Shown piece by piece: positions 24,201-34,215 of a stretch of DNA of 64,000 nt (the stretch's first letter is position 1; every line of letters starts with the position of its first letter). The notes beneath the pieces are model-generated. The model saw only the letters and a program-made list of their open reading frames with translations. It searched no databases and was not told where the DNA came from. A program made the translations under genes and the position numbers. The stretch is from Aegilops tauschii subsp. strangulata (taxonomy: Eukaryota; Streptophyta; Magnoliopsida; Poales; Poaceae), in assembly GCF_002575655.3 (NCBI RefSeq), contig NC_053041.3, positions 369,255,054-369,319,053 on the forward strand, written 5' to 3'.

Positions 24201-25287
24201 AAGCAACGGAGCGGCGCACGCCGGATTGTACCGTAAGCCTGTGCTTGTATTAAGGGGGCTAGGTCTGCTTCCGGCCGCCCTCGCAACGTGCAGGAGTGTA
24301 ATGGGCGATGGGCCCAGACCCCTGCGCGCTTAGGATTAGACCGGCTTGCTGACCTCTCTGTTGAGTCTAAGTGGGGCTGCGACGTGTTGATCTTCCGAGG
24401 TCGAGCATGACCCAGGAAAGTGTGTCCGGCCAGAGGGAATAAGCGTGTTGGGCAATGTGGTGCACCCCTGCAGGGAAGTTTATCTATTCGAATAGCCGTG
24501 TCCCTTGGTAAAAGGACGACCCGGAGTTGTACCTTGACCTTATGACAACTAGAACCGGATATTTAATAAAACACACCCTTTCAAGTGCCAGATACACCCC
24601 GGTGATCGCTCTCTCACAGGACGACGTGGAGAGGATCGCCGGGTAGGATTATGCTATGCGATGATACTTGGTCAAGATAGAGGCTGGCAGAAGCGTAGTC
24701 TTCGACAGGACTAGTTATCCCCCTCTTATTCTGGCATTATGCAGTTCAGTCCATCGATATTGCCCCTTTACACAGATACCCATGCATATGTATTGTAGAT
24801 CCTTGCTTGCGAGTACTTTGGATGAGTACTCACGGTTGCTTTGCCCTCTCTTTTCCCCTTTTCCTCTTCTTCTCGGACGTCACAGCCAGATGTTGGAGCC
24901 CAGGAGCAAGACACCACCGTCGACGACGACCCCTACTACACCGAGGGTGCCTACTACTACGTGCAAGCTGCCGACGACGACCAGGAGTAGTTTAGGAGGA
25001 TCCCAGGCAGGAGGCCTGCGCCTCTTTCGATCTGTATCCCAGTTTGTGCTAGCCATTTTATGGCAACTTGTTTAACTTATGTCTGTACTCAGATATTGTT
25101 GCTTCCGTTGACTCGTCTATGATCGAACACTTGTATTCGAGCCCTAGAGGCCCCTGGCTTGTATTATGATGCTTGTATGACTTATTTTATTTTAGAGTTG
25201 TGTTGTGATTTCTTCCCGTGAGTCCCTGATCTTGATCGTACACGTTTGCATGTATGATTAGTGTACGATTGGATCGGGGGCATCACA
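21266..25287 (+). repeat. 3' LTR of the LARD
   Basis: 4022 bp homologue of 13032-17084. The first bases read TCTGACGCC instead of TGTGACGCC, so the terminal dinucleotide is mutated at this internal edge. The outer end ...GGGGGCATCACA abuts the TATGC duplication. The GC-rich frames at 22051-22763 are LTR sequence, not genes. Confidence 0.9.
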
Positions 25288-26259
25288 TATGCCTAGATTA
25301 CCCCAATATCACCACGGGAATCCGCAAGTTGATTACTAAAACATATATCAAGTGACTCAGTAGAATACCCATTGTCACCATGGGTATCCACATGCAAGAC
25401 ATACATCAAGTGATCTCAAACCCGAAATATTCAATTCGATAACAATGAAACCTCAAAGAGTAAGACTCAATTTATCACAACAAGATAGAGAGGGAAGAAC
25501 ACCATATGATCCAACTATATTAACAAAGCTCATGGTACATTAAGATCGTGCCCTATCAAGATCATGAGAGAGAGAGAGATCAAACACATAACTACTAGTA
25601 CATACTCTCAGCCCCGGGGTGAACTACTCACACATCACCATGAGAACCGAGGAGAAGTTGGTGGTGATGGTGATGGAGGAGATGTCCCTGGCGGCGTCTC
25701 GTTGCCACCGGAGGAGAGGGATAATGGGCCCCTCCTCCTTCTTCTTCCTTAGCCCTTCGGGGAGAGAGGGAGCTATCCCCTAGATTGGATCTCTCTGTTG
25801 TCTTCTGTTTTTCGCGACTCTTTTCAAAGCCCTTCGCCGTTTCTTGTGTTTCTGGAGATCCGTAACTCCGTCTGGGCTGCAATTTTGAGGGGATTTTTAT
25901 CCGGAAATTATCTTTCTTGCGATGAAAGAAGGTCTCCAACCGACCTACAAGGTGTCCAGAAGACATATGGATGCGCCCTGTTGCCTTGTGGGGCCCTCAG
26001 GCACCGTCTTGCGTTGATTCTTTCTCCCAAAAATCACATATATTCCATAAAAAAATCATAAATTTTCATCATGTTTGGACTTCGTTTGATATGTTTTTTC
26101 TGCGAAACAAAAAACATGCAAAAAACAAGAACTGACATTGGGCACTGGATTAATATGTTAGTCCATAAAAACAATATAAAAGTGCACCAAAACTATATAA
26201 AAATATTGTAAACATGGCATGAATACTTCATTAGTTATGGATACATTGGAGGTGTATCA
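25288..26259 (-). mobile_element. Outer gypsy LTR, 5' segment (minus strand)
   Basis: On the minus strand the LTR starts TGATACACCTCC at 26259 and runs to the LARD insertion. The sequence then resumes at 13031-13021 and 9945-9447. The first five bases (25288-25292) are the duplicated TATGC. The frames at 25564-26061 lie within this LTR and look like chance. Confidence 0.75.
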
Positions 26260-28432
26260 CATGTTTACCGTATCGAAGGAAAGATACGAAGTAGGATTAC
26301 GGCACTATACTCCACTCTTCCCTGTGAGTGGATGGACGCCACAAGACTAGAATATTATCTCTGCTGCATGATTGTATTATAAGCTAGCCATGAGCTAAGC
26401 TGGTTTGCATTGTAAAGCACTGGATCGAGGATGTAATACTATGACATGTGATGTATTCATGGATTTCATTGACGACTGTGCGTGTTAGCTATTGATCCAG
26501 GGATCAACATAGAAAGCGCAGAGATTCGGGGCCCCTCTCAGGACTAGGTCGTGATAGAAGCTTTGGATGATTTAACACTATCAAAAATACTTGATTGTTT
26601 AATACTCTAAAGCTTTCACGGTTTATCGCTTCCTATAACATTTCTCAATCTTTCATATCATTGTCATTTATTATTATGGATATGTTATTTACGCAAGAAA
26701 CCACTCCTTGTAATAATAAATGCTAGCAATATGAGATATTGTGAATAAATACGGGAAGATGTCACAACCATTTATGAAAATATTAGTATTTTTGATACAA
26801 TATAATCTTGCAAATCTTTATAATAAATGAATACATATATATATATATAATACGTTATGCAATGGCTCCAACCAATTTTCATGAGAGAATAATGAAAGAA
26901 CATGAAGAGAGTGGCGATAAAACCAGAAATGTGCATTGTTCATCATAGATTTTGTTTTACCCTGTGTTTTGCCCCAAGATGCTTGGCTGGAAGCCTTTTT
27001 ATGGGATGGTTCAAAGTTACATTTTGCTAAAAAGTTTCATATAATAAAATTGTATTTAAAAAAGTCAATAGTTTACCACTAGACGCCCATCAACGGCAGG
27101 GTCGTCAATAGAAATTTGTGGCCTCGGTCTAAAATACAACTTGGGGCTCTAATATTAAAAATTTCATACAAAAATATGTTGAATTGCATGTGTTATGTCT
27201 CACTTTCTTTAGAATTCAATCATTGGACAACCATACAAAATTAGGGACGAAGGGTGCGAGCCTGCAAGGGACCTTGGTCATTAACTCATGTGTAGGGGCC
27301 CTATACAAATGCAAGTCAGGTCAACGTTGGGTACAAGTAAAAAGTGCACCGTGCTCCGATGCTCGACTGCATGTCGATGACGATCGATTGCGCCTGGCAT
27401 TTGGCAGGTGTTAGATTGTTAAGGTTGATCAGCAAATCGCAAATGCATGTGACTAATTGAGATTCTATGGTTCAACCCATCATAGAGTTGTCAGTATGGC
27501 AGATCGCACAGACATGAGAGCATGATGTGGATAAAGCGCGCAGGCATGTAGATCCAGGTTCCTTGGGGCAACGCGTGGGGTAACTCGCAGATGAACAAAT
27601 GAGGAAAAGAGCATAATGTCTGTGTTGTTTTGGCAAAGGCCAGGAGAATGGGAAACGAGAGGTGGCGTGGTTGTGAGTCGTCCCGTAAAAATTCTATTGG
27701 AAAACACGGTGTGTGCCAGTTATGGACTTTGTGGCCTAGTTCAGTTCTTTAAGGAGTTTACAGGGCGGCCTCTAGTGAGTTGTGCGCCTTGGGTTGTTGC
27801 CCTCCGTTCGGCCTGCCCCAAGTTGAGATGGACATTTTTCCTGGTTTTCTCATGGACCGGGAACTGATTTCTCAGGTTTTTCGAGGCACCACGATTTTGA
27901 GGCCCAGTGCAATCGCACCACTCGCACATGGCTGTCGACGAGCCCGATCAACGATTGCGACATTTATTTCTTGACCATATTTTAGATTGTTATTGTTGAT
28001 GTTTATATTTCTTCTTCTCATAGTATAATGCTATTTGCTATATATTTTGTCCTATGTAAAACAATTAATTATTATCAAGTTTATAAAAAATACCAATAGC
28101 TGTAATATTATATCAATCCATAGAGCTTCTATGAAATACGGTATTCATTTATTATTATAAATAATAATCTATTTTCATGTACTTGGTGAAACTTTAAAAG
28201 GTTTCCTATATAGATCTTATATTTTTTTTGGAAAAGAGTGGAGCGTATGATTTGCGATCAATCAAGCCACACATATACCGACGGTCTAAAATGTTTTGAG
28301 GGGATTATTGATTTTTTTTGTTTTAAGGGTAAATTTGTAATAATTCATGGGTATTTATGAAGAGGAGATCCATAATTTACATACAATTAAAATCTTCCAA
28401 ATCTTGTCCACCAAAAATAAATGCAATTGTGC
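26260..28432. other. Unassigned intergenic sequence
   Basis: AT-rich (especially 26580-27060 and 27970-28340) with a short TA microsatellite at about 26832-26852. Frames are short (up to 83 codons) and unrelated to anything I recognise. 26270-26540 looks like old repeat sequence without diagnostic ends. I see no gene, RNA or complete transposon here. Confidence 0.6.
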
Positions 28433-28440
28433 TATAAAAA
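28433..28440 (+). promoter_or_regulatory. Probable TATA box of the RING-finger gene
   Basis: TATAAAAA in GTGCTATAAAAAATGG, followed by GC-rich leader sequence. Transcription would start near 28465-28475, giving a leader of about 490 bases that includes an 81 bp intron. No start-site data support this, so it is a positional inference. Confidence 0.5.
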
Positions 28441-28862
28441 ATGGCTTCCAGCCGAGTTTGTTGAGGGAAGACAGCGGGAGAAGAAGGGAAGAGGGCGAGA
28501 AAAGCCGAAAAATAAAACCTCTCCTCCCCTCCCCCTGTTCGTCGTTCTTCTCGGTTCGATCCACTCCAGCAGCCCCAAATCCCGGCCCGATTCCTCCCCA
28601 AATCCAATCGACTCCCTGCCGAAATCCACCCTCCCACTGATCGCCGCAAGCTCCCGGACACGGAGCAAGCAATTTCGCGCCGCAAGAACTGCTCGCCGTC
28701 CGTGGACAAAAGCCCTCGCCCGACTCTCCCAACCTCTTTTCTGTTCGTCCTGACCATCGTCTTACGCGCCTCGCCGCCATCGCCGTCGCAGTTCTTCCTC
28801 GTCTCGTCTCGACATCCGCGTTCCTGCTATCTGCACCCCGTCCGCAGCCTTTGGGTTTCGAG

Positions 28863-28943
28863 GTATGACCTTGTTTTCGTGAAGCGATTAATCAATTCCC
28901 GCCGCTCACCTTCACAGCTTCTAACACCTGGCTCACCATTTAG
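28863..28943 (+). other. Predicted intron in the 5' untranslated region of the RING gene
   Basis: GAG|GTATGA donor and CCATTTAG|ATCC acceptor, 81 bp, in a T-rich stretch ending 11 bases before the start codon. Leader introns just before the ATG are common in plant genes of this type. The reading depends on splice consensus only. Confidence 0.55.
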
Positions 28944-28954
28944 ATCCGCCCTTG

Positions 28955-30412
28955 ATGGCGGGGGAGGAGGCCGCGGAGGGAAGCGGGAACAGGAGGCGGA
29001 TGGATCTAAACCTGTACCTGGGCCTCCCTCCATTGCCGCGGCCTCCAGGTCGGCTGGGCGTAGCTATGGATCGCCCGCCGCCGCCCAACTCGGCCATTCC
29101 GGTTCCGGAATCTCCAAGAACAGATGAGCCTGCAGTATTACCGGCACCAGAGGAGATGCCGCCACTGCCCGTTGTATACTCGCCGTCCAATGCGCTCTCC
29201 ACGCCGGAGCTATCGCTGATAGATCCGATGCTCTTTGATTGGCTTGATGGCCTCAGTACGGACAGTGAAGAGGCTCTTGATGCTGGTGAACCGGCTGTGG
29301 TGCGCGACACGCCCTCACATGATGCCAATGTATCACCACCGCCGCCAGCGCCATTGTCTCTTCCTGGGCTGGAAGGGGTTCGCCTTGAGTGGGTGGAAAG
29401 GCTTTCTCACCCTATTCTGGTGGCTCCTGCAGCCGGAGCAGAGATGGTGAGCACGAGGGTGATGAGTCAATCTATGGGGGCTGCGAATGCAATTGAAGAC
29501 ATGACGCCTGAGCTCCGCCTGCAGAGGTTGATCCAGGTGAGTGAACAACACCGCATTGTGCGGCCAGGGTCAGTGAACCGCAACCAGCGGGCGACCAGCC
29601 CAGAAGCAGAAAGACTGGCGCAAGCCATCCAGCGGTCTCACAGCTCTCTAGACGCATCAAGGCGGCAGAAGCTCGATGGTGATGGCAAGATGACAGGAAC
29701 AGGTGCCGTCAAGAAGGACGGGAACTGTGGGTGCAACTCCAGTTTCGAGTGCAATATCTGCCTTGAAGCGGCTAAAGAGCCCGTGGTTACACCGTGCGGC
29801 CACCTCTTCTGCTGGCCATGCTTGTACCAGTGGCTCCATGGACATTCAGCCCACTCTGAGTGCCCTGTCTGCAAGGGAGAGGTGCTCGAAGTAAATGTCA
29901 CACCAATATATGGAAGAGGAGGCGGTGAACGGGACGCCTCCAGCAATGATGTTCCTCCCAGACCACGCGCAAACAGGAGTGAGAGCTTGAGGCAGCAACT
30001 GCAAATGCCAGACCCAAGAGGCATTGCAAGCATGGTGAGACGGTTGATAGAAAACCAGGATATAGTGAGAGGCCAGGCAGCTCCACCTGCAGGCGGGGTT
30101 GAGGTGACTGTACTTCCCGCAGCCCGGTCAAGGGCTAGGGTACGGAGACAGCAAAGACACAGTCTTGTTTCACCCTCCCCAATAATGCTGCGTGCAAGCA
30201 ACGCGGCCCCTGAGAGTGGCAATCAGGTCCGATTGCCGTCTTCTAATTCTGTTAATGCTGCACCCGCAGTTACTCAGCAGTCGTCATCCATGGAGCAGGC
30301 ATCGACTTCTAGCACCCTGGCTGTTATAGTGGGACAGGCAGCCCAAAGTAGGAGATCCAGACCTTCGGAGTCCACAACCACAAGAAGAACAAGGAGGAGG
30401 CAGCAGCAGTAG
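28955..30412 (+). CDS. RING-type (C3HC4) E3 ubiquitin ligase, MUSE1/2-RMA-like
   Basis: 485-residue protein in one exon. The real ATG is at 28955 (MAGEEAAEG); the codon before it is TTG. A perfect C3HC4 RING lies at residues 266-306 (C266-x2-C269-x11-C281-x-H283-x2-C286-x2-C289-x13-C303-x2-C306), with P304 after the last-but-one cysteine and W293 on the E2-binding face. This predicts ubiquitin transfer from an E2 to substrates. The RING and the following VNVTPIYGRG resemble the RMA/RNF5 group, but the protein is longer and shows no C-terminal membrane helix. Arabidopsis MUSE1/MUSE2, large RINGs that limit immune-receptor levels, are plausible relatives (recalled, not searched). LNLYLGLP at 18-25 matches an LxLxL repression-type motif. 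The C-terminus is basic and Ser/Arg-rich. No stops or shifts, so it is probably functional. Confidence 0.93.
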   Translation: MAGEEAAEGSGNRRRMDLNLYLGLPPLPRPPGRLGVAMDRPPPPNSAIPVPESPRTDEPAVLPAPEEMPPLPVVYSPSNALSTPELSLIDPMLFDWLDGLSTDSEEALDAGEPAVVRDTPSHDANVSPPPPAPLSLPGLEGVRLEWVERLSHPILVAPAAGAEMVSTRVMSQSMGAANAIEDMTPELRLQRLIQVSEQHRIVRPGSVNRNQRATSPEAERLAQAIQRSHSSLDASRRQKLDGDGKMTGTGAVKKDGNCGCNSSFECNICLEAAKEPVVTPCGHLFCWPCLYQWLHGHSAHSECPVCKGEVLEVNVTPIYGRGGGERDASSNDVPPRPRANRSESLRQQLQMPDPRGIASMVRRLIENQDIVRGQAAPPAGGVEVTVLPAARSRARVRRQQRHSLVSPSPIMLRASNAAPESGNQVRLPSSNSVNAAPAVTQQSSSMEQASTSSTLAVIVGQAAQSRRSRPSESTTTRRTRRRQQQ

Positions 30413-30438
30413 GTAAAAGTGGTGCTGCCATTTTCTCC

Positions 30439-30444
30439 AATAAA
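30439..30444 (+). terminator. Candidate polyadenylation signal of the RING gene
   Basis: AATAAA 27 bases after the stop codon. Further AATAAA-like words occur around 30730 and 30820, so the 3' end may be longer. Confidence 0.4.
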
Positions 30445-31339
30445 ACATATATAGATCATACTTTGTCTGTACCATGTCATGATGTCAAGCTCCAAAAACA
30501 TAGTCAAGATTATAAGGTAGGAATGTATATGCTATTGCTTTGCTCATGTATACCTTTTTCATGGAAAAGGAATTATTAGCATGTATGTGGGGATAAATTT
30601 CCCTGATATTGCATCTGTTTGTTTTTCAGTGAATTGTTAATTGTTATCTCTGTACTGTGTATGCCTAAATTTGAAGATAGTTAATTTCCTCAGCTAATAG
30701 TTTTTGTACCGTCAAGACTGATGAATGTAGCAATAAATGCACCATTCTTTTCTATTTTAAGGTTTCCTCTTGTCTTAATGACTTGATCTAGTGTCCAGAA
30801 AGATTGGCATCCAGATCTTGAATAAATCTTTTTGTTTTTATCATGATCTGAAATGATAGTCCAATGTAATTTGCAGTATATTAGTATAAGTCACTGCGAA
30901 AAAAGATGAAGATATTTTTCCTTTAAGCTCCTGCAGAACATGAAGAGTTCTTCTGGATTTGCCACCGCAGCCAGCTGTTTTGACATTGTATAAAGTGGAT
31001 ATTACACAAATAGGTTGTCAATGGTTGGAAATGCAGCAGTACTCTACTTCTGTCCCAAACAAGCAACTAGCTGTCCAGTTTTAGTCGAACATCTCGTGGG
31101 GCATTGTCTGCCCCTGCATATCAAGAACCAGTCTCCCTCTGAGAAAAAAAAAGAACGAGAAGATGACCAAATTTGTTTGAACGGATGAACATTTGCTATT
31201 TACATTTCAGGATTGTCATCTGATTACACCGAACAACAGGAAACACTAGAGTATATCACAGATATTTCGCGAGGTCCAAAAGTATCACCATTGGCAGTTC
31301 TGGAGATCAAGATGGTTGGATGGGTCAGCGTCAAAAGAG
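30445..31339. other. Downstream flank of the RING gene
   Basis: AT-rich single-copy-looking sequence with no long frame, no transposon ends and several poly-T/A stretches. It probably includes the 3' untranslated region of the RING transcript. Nothing else is recognised. Confidence 0.5.
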
Positions 31340-31380
31340 TTAGGGCAACTCCAACGGGGCGACCCATTTCGTCCGTTGGT

Positions 31381-31463
31381 GTCCGTTTGGGTCGGCGCCG
31401 ACATAAAAGTCGGCCCAACGGTGTTCGTTTGGGTCGGCGCGGACACAAAAGTCGGCCCAACGC
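31381..31463 (+). repeat. Subterminal tandem duplication, about 42 bp x 2, in Harbinger element
   Basis: Two adjacent copies, 31381-31422 and 31423-31463, each start G(T)CCGTTTGGGTCGGCGC and contain AAAAGTCGGCCCAACG. Each copy is itself partly palindromic (GGGTCGGC / GCCGAC). Related GTTTGGGTCGGC words recur near the right end (33525-33560). Subterminal repeats of this sort are transposase-binding sites in some DNA transposons. Confidence 0.65.
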
Positions 31464-32015
31464 GCTGACCCAAACGGACGCGCGTCCGCTTTTCGTCCAC
31501 GGGCGACCCATTCCTGGCCTATTTTTGAGCCGGATTTGCGGCGGCGCGGACACGAGACGGACGCGCACGCGCTCGCCTTCTCCTTCCCCCGGGCCTGCTG
31601 GTCGGTGGCACATTGGCCTCCCCCCATCCAACAGCAACCCTCGCCCGCCTCCTTCGTCGCCGATGCCGCCGTCCATTCTTTCCGATGACTCTGCCAGCTG
31701 CCGGCGCCGCAACATCCGCTCAGCAACGTCGCCACCTCCCACGTTGCCTGCCACCGCCGTCTTGCCGCCGGGGAACCGACTGCTTCCCCCCCCCCCCCCC
31801 CCGACACAGTCGCGACCAAGAAGCCGCCTCGCCGCCCCGGCCAGATCCTCACTGGCACGCTCGTCGGACGCCGGCCTGCTTGTCGGACGCCGGCAGGGCA
31901 GCTAGCTGGTCCATGCGCGTCGCGACTCCCTTCGCCGGCCGTCTCCTTCCTCGACGCCCGCAAGCTGTTCGACCGTGTGTGAAGGTTAAAAAGGGACTCC
32001 GCCGACGAGTTCTTT

Positions 32016-33285
32016 TTTCACAATTTCCTTTGCGACTCCGACGATTCGTCGGCCGATGAGGAGGAGATATTGGTTGCCGTGTTGGTCCATCACCACCTCA
32101 ATAGCCAGCGGCCGTTGTTCCGGGGCTCCATTCCGGGCCACCTTCCGGCGTTGAATCGCAACCGAGAGAGCGGGCATCTCCTTCTTTGGAAGGACTACTT
32201 TGATACAACAAATCCGTTGTTCAAACATCAGAAATTCCGCCGCCGTTTCCGTATGAGTAGGCATCTTTTCAACCCTATTAGAGAGGGGATGGTCAGCTAC
32301 GATGATTATTTGGAGTGCAAAGAGGATGCCGTTGGAAAGATTGGTTTCTCCTCTTATCAGAAATGCACTGCCGCCATCCGAATGCTTGCATACGGAGTGC
32401 CCGGTGATCTCATCGACGAATACGTCCGTATGAGCGAGTCTACATGCCTAGAGTCCCTGTACAAGTTCTACAAGGTTGTTATTGCTGTGTTTGGCCCTGA
32501 GTACTTGAGAGAGCCGACTCCTGAAGATACAACCCGTTTGTTGGTGATGAATGCCAGCAGGGGCTTCCCAGGGATGCTTGGCAGCATAGACTGTATGAAC
32601 TGGGAGTGGAAGAACTGCCCTTCTGCTTGGTAATGGTAGTATAAGGGCCATGTCAGGGCTTGCACTGTCATACTAGAGGCCGTAGCGTCTCAAGATCTCT
32701 GGATCTGGCACTCTTTTTTTGACATGGCCGGATCACACAATGATATCAACGTGCTTCAGCGCTCGCCGGTGTTTGCTAGGCTTGCCGAAGGCAACAGCCC
32801 ACAGGTGAACTTTATTATAAACGACCACAACTACGACAAAGGATACTACCTGAGTGACGGTATCTATCCTCAGTGGACCACTATTGTCAAGACAATCCCC
32901 AACCCTGTCGGAGAGAAAAGGAAAAGATTTGCCCAAGAGCAAGAAAGTGCTAGGAAGGATGTCGAGCGTGCCTTTGGTGTTTTGCAATCTTGATGGGGCA
33001 TCGTTCGGTATCCTGCTAATACCTGAAGCACGCTGAAACTATGGGAGGTGATGATTGCTTGTGTGGTCATGCACAATATGATCGTAGAAGATGAGCGCCC
33101 GAGACGTTTGTACGATCAAGGGTTTCAGTTTCAGGGTGAGAATGTTGTGCCTGAGCATGGAGGAGCGGCAACTCACATCTGAACAGTTCACCCAATTTCA
33201 TCATGACATGCGTGATTGGGAAACTCACGTGCAACTGCAAAATGATTTGGTTGAGCATATGTGGGCTCATGTTGGCAACCAATAG
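32016..33285 (+). pseudogene. PIF/Harbinger transposase pseudogene
   Basis: The main frame 32070-32633 carries the N-terminal half (LLWKDYFDTTNPLFKHQKFRRRF-type text) and the first catalytic region GSIDCMNWEWKNC, where the Asp is intact. An in-frame stop follows NCPSAW at 32631. The same domain resumes after it (GHV..., then SHNDINVLQRSP with the second Asp, and ARKDVERAFGVLQ with the Glu at 32724-32993). A further stop and frameshift near 32993 separate the last part (VVMHNMIVEDE). At least two stops and one shift make it non-functional. Plant relatives fall in the DDE 'plant_tran' transposase family. Confidence 0.9.
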
Positions 33286-33576
33286 ATGTATCTTCTTTAT
33301 TCGGCTTGCAAAACTATGTGAGACATTTTTACTTCTATTCGGCTTGTAAAACTATGCTCTTTTATTCGGTTGAAACTATGTTATTTGACTATCTGTTTGA
33401 ATGCAAAAGCAATGCAAAAATGAGCTATTTGTTAAAATAGGGCGGCTAACTGGCCACGCCAGCACATATGGGTCGACGCGTTGGGTGCACTGCCGAGGCA
33501 AATCTAAAACGGGGCGGACGGCCGACCCAAACGGACAAAATCGCTGTCTGTTTGGGTCGGCCCGCTGGAGCTGCTC

Positions 33577-34215
33577 TTATGGAATTCACCAGCTTCTCAA
33601 ACCTTGTCCATGTGCAAACCTCTGCAAAAATGCCAGACTGCTCCTGGATATGCACATGATTGCTCATTTTGTGACCAGCACCTGGGAACAACGTAGCAAT
33701 AGAGAGCTACAAATACTGTTATGGGTAGTACAATATCTTCAGTACATGTAACATGTCTATCTAGTCTCGCCGTAACTGTAAAAATGCTGAGTTTGTAATT
33801 TTTCTTGGAAGTGTTTGTCCAGCGACTGGTGTAATTTCCCTTGGACCCTTCTAGTCTAGTTTTAAGTGAAATGCAGATCTCTTGCAATGTTTACAGAAAC
33901 AAAATCAAAATGGCAATAAAAAAAAACTTTACATTCTATCGAAGACTCGTTGACCTAGCTGATTGTTTTATGCAACTCATACACCAAGGAAACACCAGTT
34001 TCGATATTTTGGCCATGCAAGTTTTGGACAACCTGCTTGGATACCAAAGAAGGTGCATTCATCAATTGGATTGTGCACATGTTCATGTACCACTTCCACA
34101 GTCAAATGACGATTGAATGCATCGTGTGCAGAAGAAATGGCTCAACTTAGCACTGATGTTTCCTTTTCATCCTAATCCTTCAAAGCCCCAGCAGTTGGTT
34201 ACTGTATGGACAGTA
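33577..34215. other. Intergenic sequence between Harbinger element and PPR gene
   Basis: 640 bp, AT-rich, with short chance frames only. The right-hand part is probably the 3' untranslated region of the minus-strand PPR gene. No element ends are seen. Confidence 0.5.

Larger units (their letters stand above)
13032..25287 (+). mobile_element. Complete LARD-type non-autonomous LTR retrotransposon (12.26 kb)
   Basis: A complete element with two long LTRs (13032-17084, 4053 bp; 21266-25287, 4022 bp), primer-binding site, 4.18 kb internal domain, polypurine tract, and the exact duplication TATGC on both sides (13027-13031 and 25288-25292). No gag, protease, integrase or reverse transcriptase can be read in the internal domain. 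It fits the definition of a large retrotransposon derivative (LARD; Sukkula is the classic Triticeae example), which is mobilised by proteins of other elements. Orientation is plus, from the primer site and polypurine tract. The exact family name is uncertain. Confidence 0.92.
31343..33576 (+). mobile_element. PIF/Harbinger DNA transposon (2234 bp), decayed transposase
   Basis: 23 bp terminal inverted repeats at 31343-31365 and 33554-33576 match at 19 of 23 positions (GGGCAACTCCAAC... against GAGCAGCTCCAGC...). The 3 bp TTA is duplicated at both sides (31340-31342 and 33577-33579), the typical PIF/Harbinger target. Inside is a broken DDE transposase. It sits in the gap between the convergent RING and PPR genes and interrupts neither. 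The element cannot move itself now, but its ends look well preserved. Confidence 0.9.

Noticed and set aside
26260..26540. Possible LTR or CACTA fragment
   Set aside because: Reads like repeat sequence but has no terminal motif, duplication or coding text to support a class.
28355..28780. 141-codon minus-strand frame opposite the RING gene leader
   Set aside because: Lies in GC-rich leader DNA, has no domain or homologue I recognise, and is antisense to the predicted transcript.
29638..30222. 194-codon minus-strand frame
   Set aside because: Exact shadow of the RING coding sequence.
31213..31905. 230-codon plus-strand frame
   Set aside because: Crosses the Harbinger terminal repeat and the subterminal tandem duplication. 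There is no domain, and the frame starts in flanking DNA.
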